From NCBI GenBank assembly GCA_049999805.1, contig JBNGIO010006060.1, positions 42,069 through 106,068 of the forward strand: a DNA stretch of 64,000 nt, in the 5' to 3' direction. The stretch comes from Folioceros fuciformis. Taxonomy: Eukaryota; Anthocerotophyta; Anthocerotopsida; Anthocerotales. The position numbers and the translations under genes are program-made. Under the pieces are notes generated by a model. The model was not told the origin of the DNA. It made no database searches and saw only the letters and a list, made by a program, of their open reading frames with translations. This document shows, in pieces, positions 11,748 to 23,479 of this stretch (position 1 is the stretch's first letter; every line of letters starts with the position of its first letter).

Positions 11748-12199
11748 CCTGCAAACAAGCCAAGGTGATGAGCAAGCAGCGTGTCCACAGAGAGCTCGAT
11801 CTGGCTCATACACAGCTAAGTCAGACCCTACACAAGTAACATCCTTGGAACTCACAATGCAAACAGCAGGAGCATGGCAAGCGCCAAGGTTCAGCAAAGA
11901 TGGAGTGTTCAACACAGAGCTACGGGCCGATTGCAGATTCGAAGTGCAGAAGGATATGGGGTTGCGAAGGAGGCACTTGCAAACTCCAAGATACCCGTTA
12001 CCGGAGGTGGCGCTTGAGCTTGGAAAGCACTGGCGCAGCGAACGCCGTAGCAACTCCCCCTGTGCGGCCGAGCTCCCGTCCCGCCCCGTCCCGTCGCGGA
12101 GGTTTCTCCCACCAGCTCTCCCCTCCCTTTCGTCCCTCTGGGCAGCCCGCGTCCCCTTACGGAAGACAGAGACTGCTCCCCACCCGGGCTTCACCTTCC

Positions 12200-12589
12200 T
12201 TCACCCACATCGCCGGCCGCTAGTCATGTGTTTGCATTATGCGTATAATAAAAATACTTATATATAAGTAGATGATATAGCTCGTTATATGATCCGTTCA
12301 ATCTGGGTAACCTAATGAGGAAGTAGGTTAGGCTAACACATATTAGTTATTTTAATTTTAATATATATTCATGTAAGCATATACTTTGCACATGACTATT
12401 GAGTGAAGCACTCGAACTCTCACATCTCTAATGGTCAAAATATAATTAAAAATAATTAAAAATTTATAGGTTATTAAGAAAAATAAGAAACCATGGTTTG
12501 TGTCTTGACGCAACTACAACTACAAAAACAATTGTATGTAATATACTCAACGTACATAGCGTTCTGCATTGTGGGTTATATATGCCCAT
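12200..12589. other. AT-rich spacer
   Basis: AT-rich DNA between the leader of P1 and the 40-bp satellite. No gene or element is recognised. Confidence 0.5.
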
Positions 12590-13275
12590 GCTACATGGTC
12601 TGAGATGATTGGAGATTTGCTCTAGGTCACGTTATCATTGCACATGGCCAAGTTACATGGTTTGAGAGATTATCGTAGATTGCACGTGGTCATATTAAGT
12701 GGTTTGCGATGATCGTAGATTGCACATGGCCATGTTACGTAGTCTCCAATGATCGTAGATTGCACATAGCCCTATTATGCATGGTTTGCGAGATTATCGT
12801 AGATTGCAGGTGGTCATATTACATGGTGTGCGATGATCGTAGATTGCACATGGCCATGTTACGTAGCCTCCAATGATTGTAGATTGCACATAGCCATGTT
12901 ACGTGGTCTGCGATGGTCGTAGATTGCACATAGCCATGTTACGTGGTTTGCGATGGTCGTAGATTGCACATAGCCATGTTACGTGGTTTGCGATGATCCT
13001 AGATTGCACATAGCCATGTTATGTGGTCTGCGATGATCGTTGATTGCACATAGCCATGTTACGTGATTTGCGATGATCGTAGATTGCACATAGCCATGTT
13101 ACGTGNNNNNNNNNNTTACGTGATTTGCGATGATCGTAGATTGCACATAGCCATGTTACGTGGTTTGCAATGTTCGTAGATTGCACCCGGTCATGTTACG
13201 TGGTCTGGTCTGCGATGATTGTAGATTGCATGTGGCCATGTTATGTAGTTTGTGATGATTGTAAATTGTACATAG
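12590..13275. repeat. 40-bp satellite array with assembly gap
   Basis: Head-to-tail copies of about 40 bp reading gattgcacatagccatgtta then cgtggtttgcgatgatcgta, about 16 copies. The inner copies (12900-13180) are nearly identical and the outer ones diverged, as expected from unequal exchange. A run of ten N lies at 13106-13115, so true length is unknown. The array occupies the place where unit 2 should have its AP2-like gene. Confidence 0.9.
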
Positions 13276-13689
13276 TCATATTTCGACGTCAACTTCCCAT
13301 ACTACCTAATATGTTTGAACGGAGAACGGAGATTCATCAAAACCACGTGTCACATAGCTTTGTGGATGTTCAGCGATTAAAGCTGCACATAGCTTATAGG
13401 GTTTCAATGTCGAAGTTACGAACAACTCAATTTCAGGGTTTAGGGCAAGCTGCATATGTTTTGCACTTGACACACTCACAAAAGATGTCCAAAAAGAGAT
13501 GTACTACTATGCCTATATGTCCTTGCTAGAACCACATGCTCTTACATATATGGTGTCCGACAAAGAGGTTTGTACATACACAAGGCCTTGGTCTATACTT
13601 CAGTGGTTAAAAATAATATTTATCTGATTAAATATTCCATACGGAGCGAGTAAATATCCATTCTGGCAGTGCAACTTGGACAGCAGTGC
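13276..13689. other. Spacer without recognised gene
   Basis: Mixed AT-rich sequence. A 119-codon open frame starting inside the satellite (13170-13529) has no family resemblance and is not called. Confidence 0.4.
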
Positions 13690-15660
13690 ATATATGTATG
13701 TGCAGGCCGGCTCTCTGCTTTGCATCACATCCGTTTCTTGGACTAGCCCTGGGTCGGCGCCCGGGCTGTTCTGTACCTATGTGGGGAAAATATCTTGCCC
13801 CAGTGCATACAGCGGGCAGAGGGCAGAGGGCAGAGGGCAGCGGGCAGCGGGAATCCAATGAGTCAGTTTTCTTACACGGCTTTCCAGCGTACAATCGACG
13901 CAGCTCGAGGAGGGACCCGGGCTGTCAGGAGCGACACACTGCGGGCCCTGGGGCCCTTAACGTACCGCATGATTATCCTCCTGCCAGGAAGACAGGAGGG
14001 GAAAGGGACCATGGCGGGAAGGGACGGCCCAGCACGGGATGGGATGGGCCTGGGAACTGGCGACATCTGCAAGGCCCAAGAGGCCACGGGTACTGGGAGC
14101 CCTCCACGCGACGCAGCAGCAGCTGCTCAACAGCGTAATGCAGTAAACCACCCCTCAACGCTTCCTGCACATCCTGGGATTCCAGGGGGGTTTGTTCACT
14201 CTACCAAGCCACCGTCCGTCCCGTTCCAGGGTTCCGGCTCTGCACTGGCTACCGGCCTCGGGACAGGCGCACGAAGCCGCACCCGCACCTGGTAAGTGGC
14301 GTTTTCAGACTCTTCCATGCAGACGGGAGTGCCCACAGTCTTCAGCGTTCAAGCCATCTCCGAATTCCAGCCATCTCACACCACTTGGCACGATCTCAAC
14401 GAACGCAACCATGCGAACACATCTCGGCTGGCGATGCGAGCTCACATCCGGATGTGCAGTATGAACAGTACATACTGTTACCAAGGTTTTCAACTGTGGG
14501 AGGATGTCGGCGAGGAATCAAGCGACGTCGCCTGAAAACCGTTGTCCGGCTCCCGCGTGAGAGTACCATTAATTACGCACGTGAGTGAGGCCATCACTTC
14601 CCACACCCGCTTAACTTTTGAAAGGAGAGTGAGTGGCTGTAAACAGAGCCCCGCGCTGCTGGGACCTGTACACCGGTTAAAGAGCCGGGCCTGGCTGGGG
14701 CCAGCACGGACACCCGCACCGCTCAAATCTCGCTGTACTTTCTGGCCTGGAGCCCCGCTCGAGTTGAGGAATGGATGAGCTTGAAGGCGGGCCAGGAGCC
14801 CCGCATTGTACTTCTTTGCAGTTGGAGTTGGACCCGGGCAAAAGCTACATCAGGGCAAGCTCTGCGATGCCGTCTTCTGTCCCGACATCGGCCCCTGTCA
14901 GCGGTCTGGTGCTCTGGTAGACATAAGCAGCGGCCTTCACTTCCAACTCGCAACTTGCCACGGCACGTCAGGAGTATTGTACTTTCTGCCGAGGTGCGAG
15001 ATGACCCACCGTGCCCCTCACTCTTGGGGATAGACTGGCTGAGTTTACCCGACGCGTGTCCCTGAGTCCAGGTCATAAATTACACCTGTGTGGAATCTGT
15101 CGGGCTGCAGCGGCCAGGGGTCAGGGGCATGGCCGTATGGAGGGTCGACCGCGCTGAGCTTTCATTAATTTGCTCTGATTCTTAAGACAGTCTCGCAGTG
15201 TGGACGATGTACGTCATTCGGGCTGCAAGTGGAACTGCGAAGTCATGTTGCCGGTTTACCCAGCTAGCGGGTGCTTATTGCTGTGAAGAGTTCCTGGAAG
15301 AGTGGGAGCTCGACTGTGGAAGAGGGGGACGCAAGGATACTGTGCATTACATTAGCTAGAGTCATCAAAAAACGAAGTTTGATTGAGCGCTGTCAACCCG
15401 CACCAGCACTTGTAAGTCATGCCTTAAACAAACACTAGTTTTGCAAAATCGCGAGCCGTTCGTTCCTTGTTCCAGCTCGGGGACCCGAGACTGGAATTGC
15501 ACACTCCACATTACTGCCTAAAGCGAGCCTGCGTGCGGGAGGGAGACACAGGGATCATGATTAGAGATATACAACAATCCAGCATACACCCCTTCAGACA
15601 GAGGCCGCAGACAGTGGAGCCACTCATACCAAGCTCACAAATACAATCAGCCACTGGATC
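13690..15660. repeat. Cluster spacer, copy 2
   Basis: Carries the spacer landmarks in order: a gggcag-type minisatellite (13812-13852), gggcccttaa, cacatccggatgtg (14443-14456) and ctgtaaacagagccccgcgc. It runs directly into partner gene P2. No AP2-like gene lies downstream of it. Confidence 0.65.
14443..14456. promoter_or_regulatory. Perfect 14-bp palindrome CACATCCGGATGTG
   Basis: Self-complementary site in spacer copy 2. The identical site is in copy 3 and a one-mismatch version in copy 5; weaker relics are in copies 1 and 4. A symmetric site kept in a decaying spacer suggests a dimer-binding site, but no binding protein can be named. Confidence 0.35.
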
Positions 15661-15775
15661 CACCTAAACGTCTTCAAAAAAGTTTCCAAGCTTATCATCA
15701 CGACCACATGGCCTTGAAAGCGTGCAGCATCAACCATACCAGTTAGCCATGGAAGCAAGCTCAGGGATGGACCAG

Positions 15776-16521
15776 TCATGGAAACAGCCTAAAGAACGAA
15801 CCTTCAGAAGAAGACGAAGAGGAGCTTTCCTGTCCTCGTCTAGGTTCATGAGAGCCTCCCTGATTGGTCGTGGCCAGGGTGGTCGGGGCCGGAAGTTGAC
15901 GGTGAGGACGGGGACGAGCCGGATCCTGCACAACAACAGAGGAAATGGAGAAATCAGTGCCGTGTCGAAGAAGCGGCCAGCCACAGTACCGGTACTGGTA
16001 CTGCTGGTGCTGTCCGGAAACTAGCCAGGTAGCCTTACCTGTGCTGCATCATTTTGGGACTCGCCCAACCTCCGTAGAAAAACCCAGGCAACACTGGCGT
16101 GGACGGCATTACTCGTCTGGTATTCAGGAATCCCGTTGGAGTGCACTGACGTGGTGTGGTCCCCGGCCTGAAGGAGCAGCCTAGCGCGCCTGGAATTGCT
16201 AGCCCAATTTCTCCAAAAAGATTCCATCTCATCAACGTCTGTTGGCTCATAAGCCACGACCTCCAGCTGCGGGGCCCGGGGCTGGGGCTGGGGCTGGGAC
16301 TGGGGCTGGGACTGGGACTGGGACTGGGGCTGCGGCTGCGGCTGCGACGGCACCGGTACCGGCACCGGTACCGGTGCTTCCGCCTGCTGCTGAATGATCA
16401 GACTCAGAACTCTTGTCGTTACCTCTTCAAGTGACAGGGCCTCCGCGACGTGATCCACTGGACTCTGTGGGGACGGCGGGGGAGCCACAGGAGGATGGCT
16501 ACGGCGTGGTCGTCGTGCCAT
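15776..16521 (-). CDS. Partner gene P2, unrecognised Pro/Gln/Ser-rich protein
   Basis: Two exons, 16521-16039 and 15925-15776 (phase 0, GT-AG), give 210 aa. The ATG follows an acceptor (ctgtttctcag) shared with the other partner genes. The N-terminus is basic and proline-rich (MARRPRRSHPPVAPPPSP), close to P5 (RPRPSHPPPAPPPSPV). A PVPVPVPSQPQPQ-type tract is encoded by the gctggg minisatellite at 16276-16340. Next comes a non-repetitive segment with DVDEMESFWRNWASNSRRAR. Exon 2 begins DPARPRPH and ends with a short Ser run and GSFFRLFP. No domain is recognised. It is an orphan partner: the AP2-like gene expected downstream is missing. Confidence 0.5.
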
Positions 16522-16899
16522 CGCTGTTACGTAGCCTGAGAAACAGGCCGAGGTCAAGAGCTTTACAACACTACCGATCGAGCTCGATCCTGTGCAAACA
16601 CAAAATACAGACTCTACACAGCATGCTCACTCGTGCATAACATCCTTGGAACTGGCACTACAAGCAGCAAGATGGCATGTATCAGCGCTCAGCAAGTTTG
16701 AAGTAAGAGGAATGTGCAAAGGAGAGGCCATATTCAAAGGCGCGTGCAGGTGAAGCTGGGTAAGAAGCTGCAGGGCGCTGGCAAACAGCAAGCCACCCTT
16801 CACCTGCAGTTGGTGGCGCTTGCAAGCAAAAGCAAAATCCAGGGACTCGGTAGCAGCGCCCTCTGCACGCTCCAGCTGCCTCCGCGAACTTGTGTCGTG

Positions 16900-17994
16900 T
16901 CTTCGTTCGCTCCCGGTAACAGCCCTCCTGTTATCGAATACCTCTCCCGTCCTCTCAGTCTCTGGACAACCCTGAGAAGTTTTCAGAGAGTTTTCTTTTT
17001 CTACGCAAAACTTAATTTATGTGCGTTATGTCAACGATATCTGGCTTACATCAAGCACACCTATATTTCTAATGTAGTATAAGGCGATTTTATTTGCCTT
17101 TAAATACCCATGCTTTCATTAGTTTTCCAAGGTTGTTTTTTTCTTTAAAAATTAAGTGCTTACGAGATCCATGACATTAAGAGCTAGTAGGCTCTAGAAA
17201 CTAAGTAGATAGGTTTTTCAATCTCTTTTGCAGTAAAGTATGTATTCAATTAAATTTAATACCAATTATTAGAACAAATATACTTCAGAAAAACAAGCTT
17301 ATGCATAAAGTAAGTTTATGTAAAAACAGTACATATGTCCAATTAATATAACCACAATGAATTCATATCAAAATATTTATAAGTAATGAGATAATTAAAC
17401 ACATAACAAGAATAACTTATGGTGTTAGAAGTATATATACTTAGATTTATCTTATTTATTATATATTATCTTATATTTGATATTATCTTATATTTGTAAT
17501 TATTATATATTTCTTGTAAGTGTTTGCTTGGGTTATGTTAGGTCGGGATGGATGTAGTGGAGTGGTATTTTATTGATTAGTAATTTTCAAATACATAAAC
17601 TTGATCATTAAATAGTAACATAACTCAATACAAGTAGCTAATGTTGTTATAAATTGGCAGACCAAGCAAATGGGTTATGGGTTATATTTTGGAAGCCAAT
17701 GATTGCCCCTTTCATAGGACTTAAGTTGAAGAATGCATGAATAAATAAGAAAATCTTATAGATATTTGAGTTATATGATTAATAGAAAACTATGAAATAA
17801 GTCACAATCATTACAATCCAAGAGTTTGAACTCAAGATCCTTGCTATGCTGCATAAGTTTCAACCATCATATCAATCGCAACACTTAAAGTATGTAAAAA
17901 TTATAAATATATGGAATGTATAAAGTATTTCAAATGTGAATGGGAACTAGCACAAGAACAAAGAGAGTTTAATTAGTAGGATGCCAAAGAGAGT
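16900..17994. other. AT-rich spacer upstream of partner P2, 3' of gene B
   Basis: From about 17000 to 17994 the sequence is highly AT-rich with no open frame of interest. It separates unit 2 from the 3' end of gene B. The duplicated text agtttagttagcaggatgcc / agtttaattagtaggatgcc flanks the stop codon of B. Confidence 0.5.
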
Positions 17995-20900
17995 TTAGTT
18001 AGCAGGATGCCAATATCTGCTCTTCTTTGCAGCCCATTCAGGGAGATCGATTGATGTAGCTGGATGTTTCTTCCTCCCAAGAATTTCGGTTGCCTCACTC
18101 TTTTTGGAAAGACTTGCAATACATGTTCCATGGAAGCTTGCAATCAAATTTGCACGAGGGTCATCACTACCTCCAAGTTTCAATACCTTTGTAGATAGAG
18201 GTTGCGCTCCTGTTAACTGTAATGTCATAACCTGGGGCAAATTAAGCTGTCTATGCAGAGCAGTTTCGAAAGCATTTGCAGCAATGGCCAGTGTCAAAGT
18301 TGGGTCGAATTCTCCAGCAACAAGTTGCCGATTGTGTGCAATAGTCAACTCATAATTAGTAATCTGCCCCTCTTGCCTTGAAGCTCTCTCTTGAACACTT
18401 GTTCCCAGTTCTTTTCCCTTATCAGTGTGCCTCCTATGTCCTCCTCCTGTGAGAGGAAAGAAAGTTGGATGAGAGATTCATAGAATAACTACAATCAATA
18501 CAGAAGATTGATGTCAACAAGCAAATATTACCTGGACGACTCTGGACGATTGCCTTATTTGCAGCTTTTGTCAGACGAGTTGGTGTCGGCCTTTGTTCTT
18601 GTTCTTGACGATGTAAAGCTAGTCATTTCAATTTCCAAATGAAGAAAACAAGTTTATCAGAATGGATAGTTCCTTCCCCAACCCACATCTTCACATGGGC
18701 AATTCAAAAGCAATGTGTTTGAATGACCCACCATGAAAGTTCAATTTCGATTCACTCTGGATGGAAGCAATATTGTATTCTTTGATGTCATAATTGGTGA
18801 TGGCATCGGCTCCACTGACTTCAACAGATACTATGTCGTATGCTCTTCAATCATAGTTCAGTGTAAGTTCAGGAAACTAGAAATTGGAAAGAGGCTCTTC
18901 AATCATAGTCTAGTGTAAGTTCAAGAAACTAGAAATTGGAAAGAGGCTCTTCAATCATAGTTCGGTGTAAGTTCAGGAAACTAGAAATTGGAAAGGGGCT
19001 CTTCAATCATAGTTTAGTGTAAGTTCAAGAAACTAGAAATTGGAAAGAGGCTCTTCAATCATAGTTCGGTGTAAGTTCAGGAAACTAGAAATTGGAAAGG
19101 GGCTCTTCAATCATAGTTCAGTGTAAGTTCAAGAAACTAGAAATTGGAAAGAGGCTCTTCAATCATAGTTCAGTGTAAGTTCAAGAAACTAGAAATTGGA
19201 AAGAGGAACTTACGAAGATCAACATACACAATTTATTAGCATAACAACATACTGTAAACCTACTCAAATGACCATGACAGACATATTGGGCAGCTCCTTC
19301 AATCATAGTTCACTGTAAGTTCAGGAAACTAGAAATTGGGAAGAGGAACTGACGAAGATAAACATACACAATTTATTAGCATAGCAACATACTGGAAAAC
19401 CTACTCAAATGACCATGACAGACATACCGGGCAGCCTCTTCTTCAGTATCATGGAAGCCTCGATTCAGAGTGCCATCCCTAGAAATAAAACATAAAAACG
19501 ATAAATAATAGTATTATTTATAAAATGATCAAAGAAGAACAGTGAAGTTAGAAGACTTCATGTTCTTACTTTTTGGCAACAGGATTCTGGATCTTATACT
19601 CAGCCTTCCACTTGTTTCTGAATGCATCGAATCTTGTGCCAAAAAATTGTGAAGCCAAACAACGTCTTGCCATGCATCGAGACCATTCCAGAAATTGGTC
19701 TTTGCTCATTAGCTCCATCTTAAGGACATGGAATATAGATGATAAGTCACTAGTGATAACAAATGTCTTCAAAACTTTGAGCTTGAACACACATGATGTG
19801 TAGGTTCAAGGGGAGTGTCAAGCTAAACCTTATCCTCAATAACAAAATCTAGAAAGCTACAGCAAACCTCTTTGATGCAATCGTTGTAGGAGCATGAGTT
19901 GAAATTTATGGGAGCTTCGGGTCCTCGGAATTTCAGAGATCCTCTGTCGTAATGTCTGCATATTTTCAAGTAATAATTTCTATTTTAGTAACCACCACCA
20001 AAAACAAAAGGTGTACTTACTTGAACTAGTTCTCACCTTGCAGCTTCCAGCTCGCTGTAACATGAACCTGTACAGTGCATTCCAAACAAGTGTCAAAAGC
20101 AGCAGGTAATGAAAGACTGAAGATAGATGGTGCGAAAGTACTATCTGCGTATACAGTGAGGCAAGAAAGCTTACCAAGATATTGTTGTTTTCCATTTTGC
20201 TTTTTCGGTGTCTCCCTAAAAAATCACAAGAAAACAGAAAAAGACAAAGGTCACTTCAGCGCTTCCCTGTTACAACTTCAGCTATATGCAGGGCCCCTGA
20301 CAAACCATGAATTGGTGACAAGCGTGAAGGTAGCCTTTAGCTCACGTACCATATGTGTGCCTCCCATCTGTTGGTGCGACGGTAGAAATTGACGCCCTGA
20401 AATTGTGACTTACGGGATTCCATCTTCCTGGACTTGGGTTGCATGTCTTTTGGTGGGCAGCATTGCCCTTGAGCAAGTGCCACCTGGTTGTCTTGCAGCC
20501 AGGTTCTCTCCATGATGGCGTACCTTAAGTAAAACGACAGAGGTCCTGTCCTCTCCGCTGCTGCTAGTGTCGTCCCCGGCAGGCCGTTGAAAAGGTCAGC
20601 CGGAAGCCTGTCCCATGAAGACTGATCATTTCCGCCAGGGCTCTCCAGTGAAGTAGCGGCCACGGGAGGCGCGTTGAGGTCGACAATTGGCGTGATCACC
20701 TCAGGGGACAGATCACGCCGAGGTGGAGACCGATCATAGGTTTCTGGAGCAGCTGCCGGTGCCACCTCCTGGTCCACATACCGAGCCTGAAAAGCACACA
20801 GTACAAGCATGTGAAGAAACTGCATCCATGCGCGCATATGACAATCTGCATCCTTGCGTACAGTTGCACTCTGCCGAACTTTGATCAAACAGCGCAAAAC

Positions 20901-22778
20901 CAGGAAGTATTGAGGGATCGCTTGCCAGATCGTGAAATTGAGGAAAACGAGTAATTGACAAACAACAAAATGACAGTCACATTGCACACTGGATCATTAT
21001 GTCGACGCGATGCCCTGAAGTGCAGCTACTTGACGTGCACAACCCCATGAGTTCCACGACAGAGTATGTCATATACCTGAATTCTACATGCAGCTATATA
21101 ATACAAAGGTGCACAAGCTTGAGAAGAGTGGTGATACACTCACATTTGAAGATGAAGAGCTTTCTTGGTGTTGTCCAACGTCAGGCCCTGTGGACGAGCT
21201 TGGAGCCTACAGACATCGTCGAGGAGCATAAGAACATCGCAACTGCATCGAGATGCATCGCATCGGGCACCCAGGCAGACAATTCAAGCTTGACGACGCA
21301 CACACATTCATACAAGTCTTCTATCACCGGGGTGGAGAACAAGACTGGGCTATGGAGACATTTAGGAATTCCGTCCCAGAAAGTTCGAGATGCATCTTGG
21401 CTCACGTACCGGTGGCTTGTTCAGGTCGATTGCTCTCATGGGCTGGTTCCCCTCGAATCCAGCAGAGTATCCGGACTCGGACAATGAAGCATATGCAGAC
21501 GAAGCTCTCCTTCTTGGTATTCGCGAAGTTGAGCGCACCCGATGGTGAGCCCATCGAGTTGGACTCCATACTTTCCCACGGCCATCTGCATGGTTGGGAA
21601 TAGCACTCGCGTGAAGATGAATGGGTGCTAATGCGGTTGTAGGCCTGTCCTTGGCGGCGCCCGCCTGCACAAGGTCTCAGAAAATCAATCGTGGTGCTGC
21701 GCTCAGATTGGAGTGGAACTGAAACTGACCAGGCTTAAAAATAGCTCAGGCGTGAAAGCACGCATTACTTTAGGCTAAGCAGAAAAAGCAGTCATGAATA
21801 GCAACTTCCTTCAATTTCCCGTCATGACAGATCGAAGAAAAAGCATGGTCATGACGTTAGCCATTTCACGACAGACATGTCCGAGCTTTCGCGAATAGAC
21901 AGATCAGACGTGTGCTGCAAATACCCAAATCACCAGCTGGTCAGTCCACAAACCTTCTCATTTGCAATTGCGTTGGTAGTATGCTTCCTCTTGCGGCCAG
22001 CGGCTTGTGGTGACCCTCCTCCAAGGGGCTTAGGGGCTGTCGCTAAAGGAGGCCCGGATTTGGATTGGCCTAGCTTCAAGGCCCGAGACGTCTTCGTCAC
22101 TACGCACCGCGCACAGGTCGGGCCAACAATCAGAAAACGACCATCGTGAGCAGAGCTTTCAAGAGCAATGCAAATCCAAAATCCGATTAAAGTGCGCAGG
22201 AGAGAGCAGACGTTGGAGGATTTACCTGGAGCAGAGGTCGGAGGTGGAGGACCCGCCTCGCGGTGAGCCTGCGGTACGTGCGACGCCCGAGATGTGGAAG
22301 GAATGGGCACGGCAGGAAGGTATGGCGGAGGAGAAACGAGTGGAGTGACAGGAAGCACATGGGGATGTGCTGGTACCAGGCGAAGCTGATTGAAACTGGG
22401 CGGAACGAGCAGAGTCGAAGGAAGCAGAGCAAGCGAGGGTACTGACACAAGCACAGGCTGTGGAGCCCGTGCCGAGGAAGGCTTGCGCAGCAAAGGGCGA
22501 GCTCGAGCTCGCAGGGGGGCTGCGTCTTTGATTTTCATACCTCGAAAGTCCAGCCTTGGCCTCCAAATTCGAATGCGGCTCCGGTGTCGGGCGATGGCCT
22601 CCTCACGCTTCCGTCGAGCTTCCCAAGCTGCAATACGGCGATCGTTTTCGGCAGGATGCAGATTCAGGTCCACTGCGGCGTGGAGCCGGGGTTTTGTTAC
22701 CGGCGCCGCCAAAGGACCCGCTTCAACGAAAGGAAGCACCACCGGCGCCGGGGGTCTCGATACCCGAATGCGAGCCAT
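17995..22778 (-). CDS. AP2-like gene B: double-AP2-domain protein with three EAR motifs
   Basis: Thirteen exons: 22778-22226, 22099-21954, 21664-21410, 21206-21144, 20786-20350, 20215-20175, 20067-20037, 19955-19868, 19718-19570, 19478-19428, 18844-18732, 18618-18532 and 18446-17995. These give 2466 nt, 821 aa. Exons 2, 4, 6-11 have exactly the same lengths as in gene A. DLNxxP motifs are at 37-42 (DLNLHP), 313-318 (DLNKPP) and 375-380 (DLNAPP). AP2 repeat 1 (about 464-538) has FQGVNFYRRTNRWEAHIW, QQYLG, and EAARHYDRGSLKFRG. Repeat 2 (about 565-635) has FFGTRF, EEEAARAYDI and AITNYDIKEYNI. The C-terminus is short and ends KKSRYWHPAN, as in A, but has no SPKK-like repeat. This is probably the ancestral architecture. 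The predicted role is a nuclear repressor recruiting a TOPLESS-type corepressor (inference). Confidence 0.85.
18843..19345. repeat. 52-bp tandem array inside intron 10 of gene B
   Basis: Seven head-to-tail 52-bp copies start at 18843, 18895, 18947, 18999, 19051, 19103 and 19155 (ctcttcaatcatagttcagt...). An eighth lies at about 19296. On the coding strand the first copy contains the real acceptor of exon 11 (attgaag before AGCATACG), so each copy duplicates the acceptor region. The 80-bp flank at 19206-19290 is a second copy of 19346-19427. It includes part of exon 10, whose donor GGTATGT has become AATATGT and so is dead. Confidence 0.85.
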
Positions 22779-23479
22779 CTTCCCGTCTGGCTATCTGGAG
22801 CTGCAGACATCCGAACAGTGCTGTTAGCAGATTCTATCGCAAAACTCCTCCTCCTCGTGAATCTACTTACGACAATCCAGCAGAAGGGCGTGGCGAAAGG
22901 AATGCGGAGGTTACCTGGCGCTCTCAAGCGAACGAGAACCGATCCGGAATGCTGGAGAGCTACCACGAGGAGTGACAGACACCTGAAGCAAGCTTTGGAT
23001 AAAAGGGAGTAAGCTTTCAACTGCTTTGCTATAGCTGGAGACAGAAGGAGGCAACAAGAAGGACTTCGGGCTTTTTTGGTCAGCTGGATAGTCGAATTGC
23101 TTACCGCTGAGCCAGAACGGGGCTGGCCGAGGAATGTCGGGTCGGCGAGCAAGCTTGGACGCTCCAAGAAGCTCGGCGGACGAATGCGATGCAGGACCTC
23201 AAGGTCGCTGGCCTCGCGGGGTCTCTGGCTGAAAGTGAACTGCTTGAGGAAACCGAGGCCAGGGGAGAGTGGGGGGGAGAGACAGGCCAGAGAGAGGGAC
23301 CAGACGACGACGAGGGAGGTGGAGAGAGGAAGTAGAGAGAGGTACGAAATTAATCCTGTGGTAAAGCGCCACAGCAAACCCTCACATCACATTACTCTTC
23401 CCTTGCTTTTGCTCTTGACAGAGACTGACCCTCGTGCTCTCCCTTAAGTTCAAACCCTAATTGTCGTGACTTGTGACGG
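22779..23479 (-). promoter_or_regulatory. 5' leader/promoter region of gene B
   Basis: Resembles the upstream regions of genes A, C and D. On the coding strand gtctgcag followed by CTCCAGATAGCC marks a leader-intron acceptor shortly before the ATG at 22778. Purine-rich gagag runs near 23270-23340 correspond to those at 8800-8870 upstream of A. Confidence 0.4.

Noticed and set aside
11748-12194. N-terminal extension of P1 up to 12194
   Set aside because: The extension reads through a splice acceptor that is conserved in P2-P5 and has no counterpart in the other copies.
12590-13275. CRISPR-like array of regular repeats
   Set aside because: The units are contiguous with no unique spacers and the genome is eukaryotic. 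It is a satellite.
16156-16434. Plus-strand frame with Gly-Leu repeats (LGLGLGLG)
   Set aside because: Antisense of the gctggg minisatellite that encodes the Pro/Gln tract of P2.
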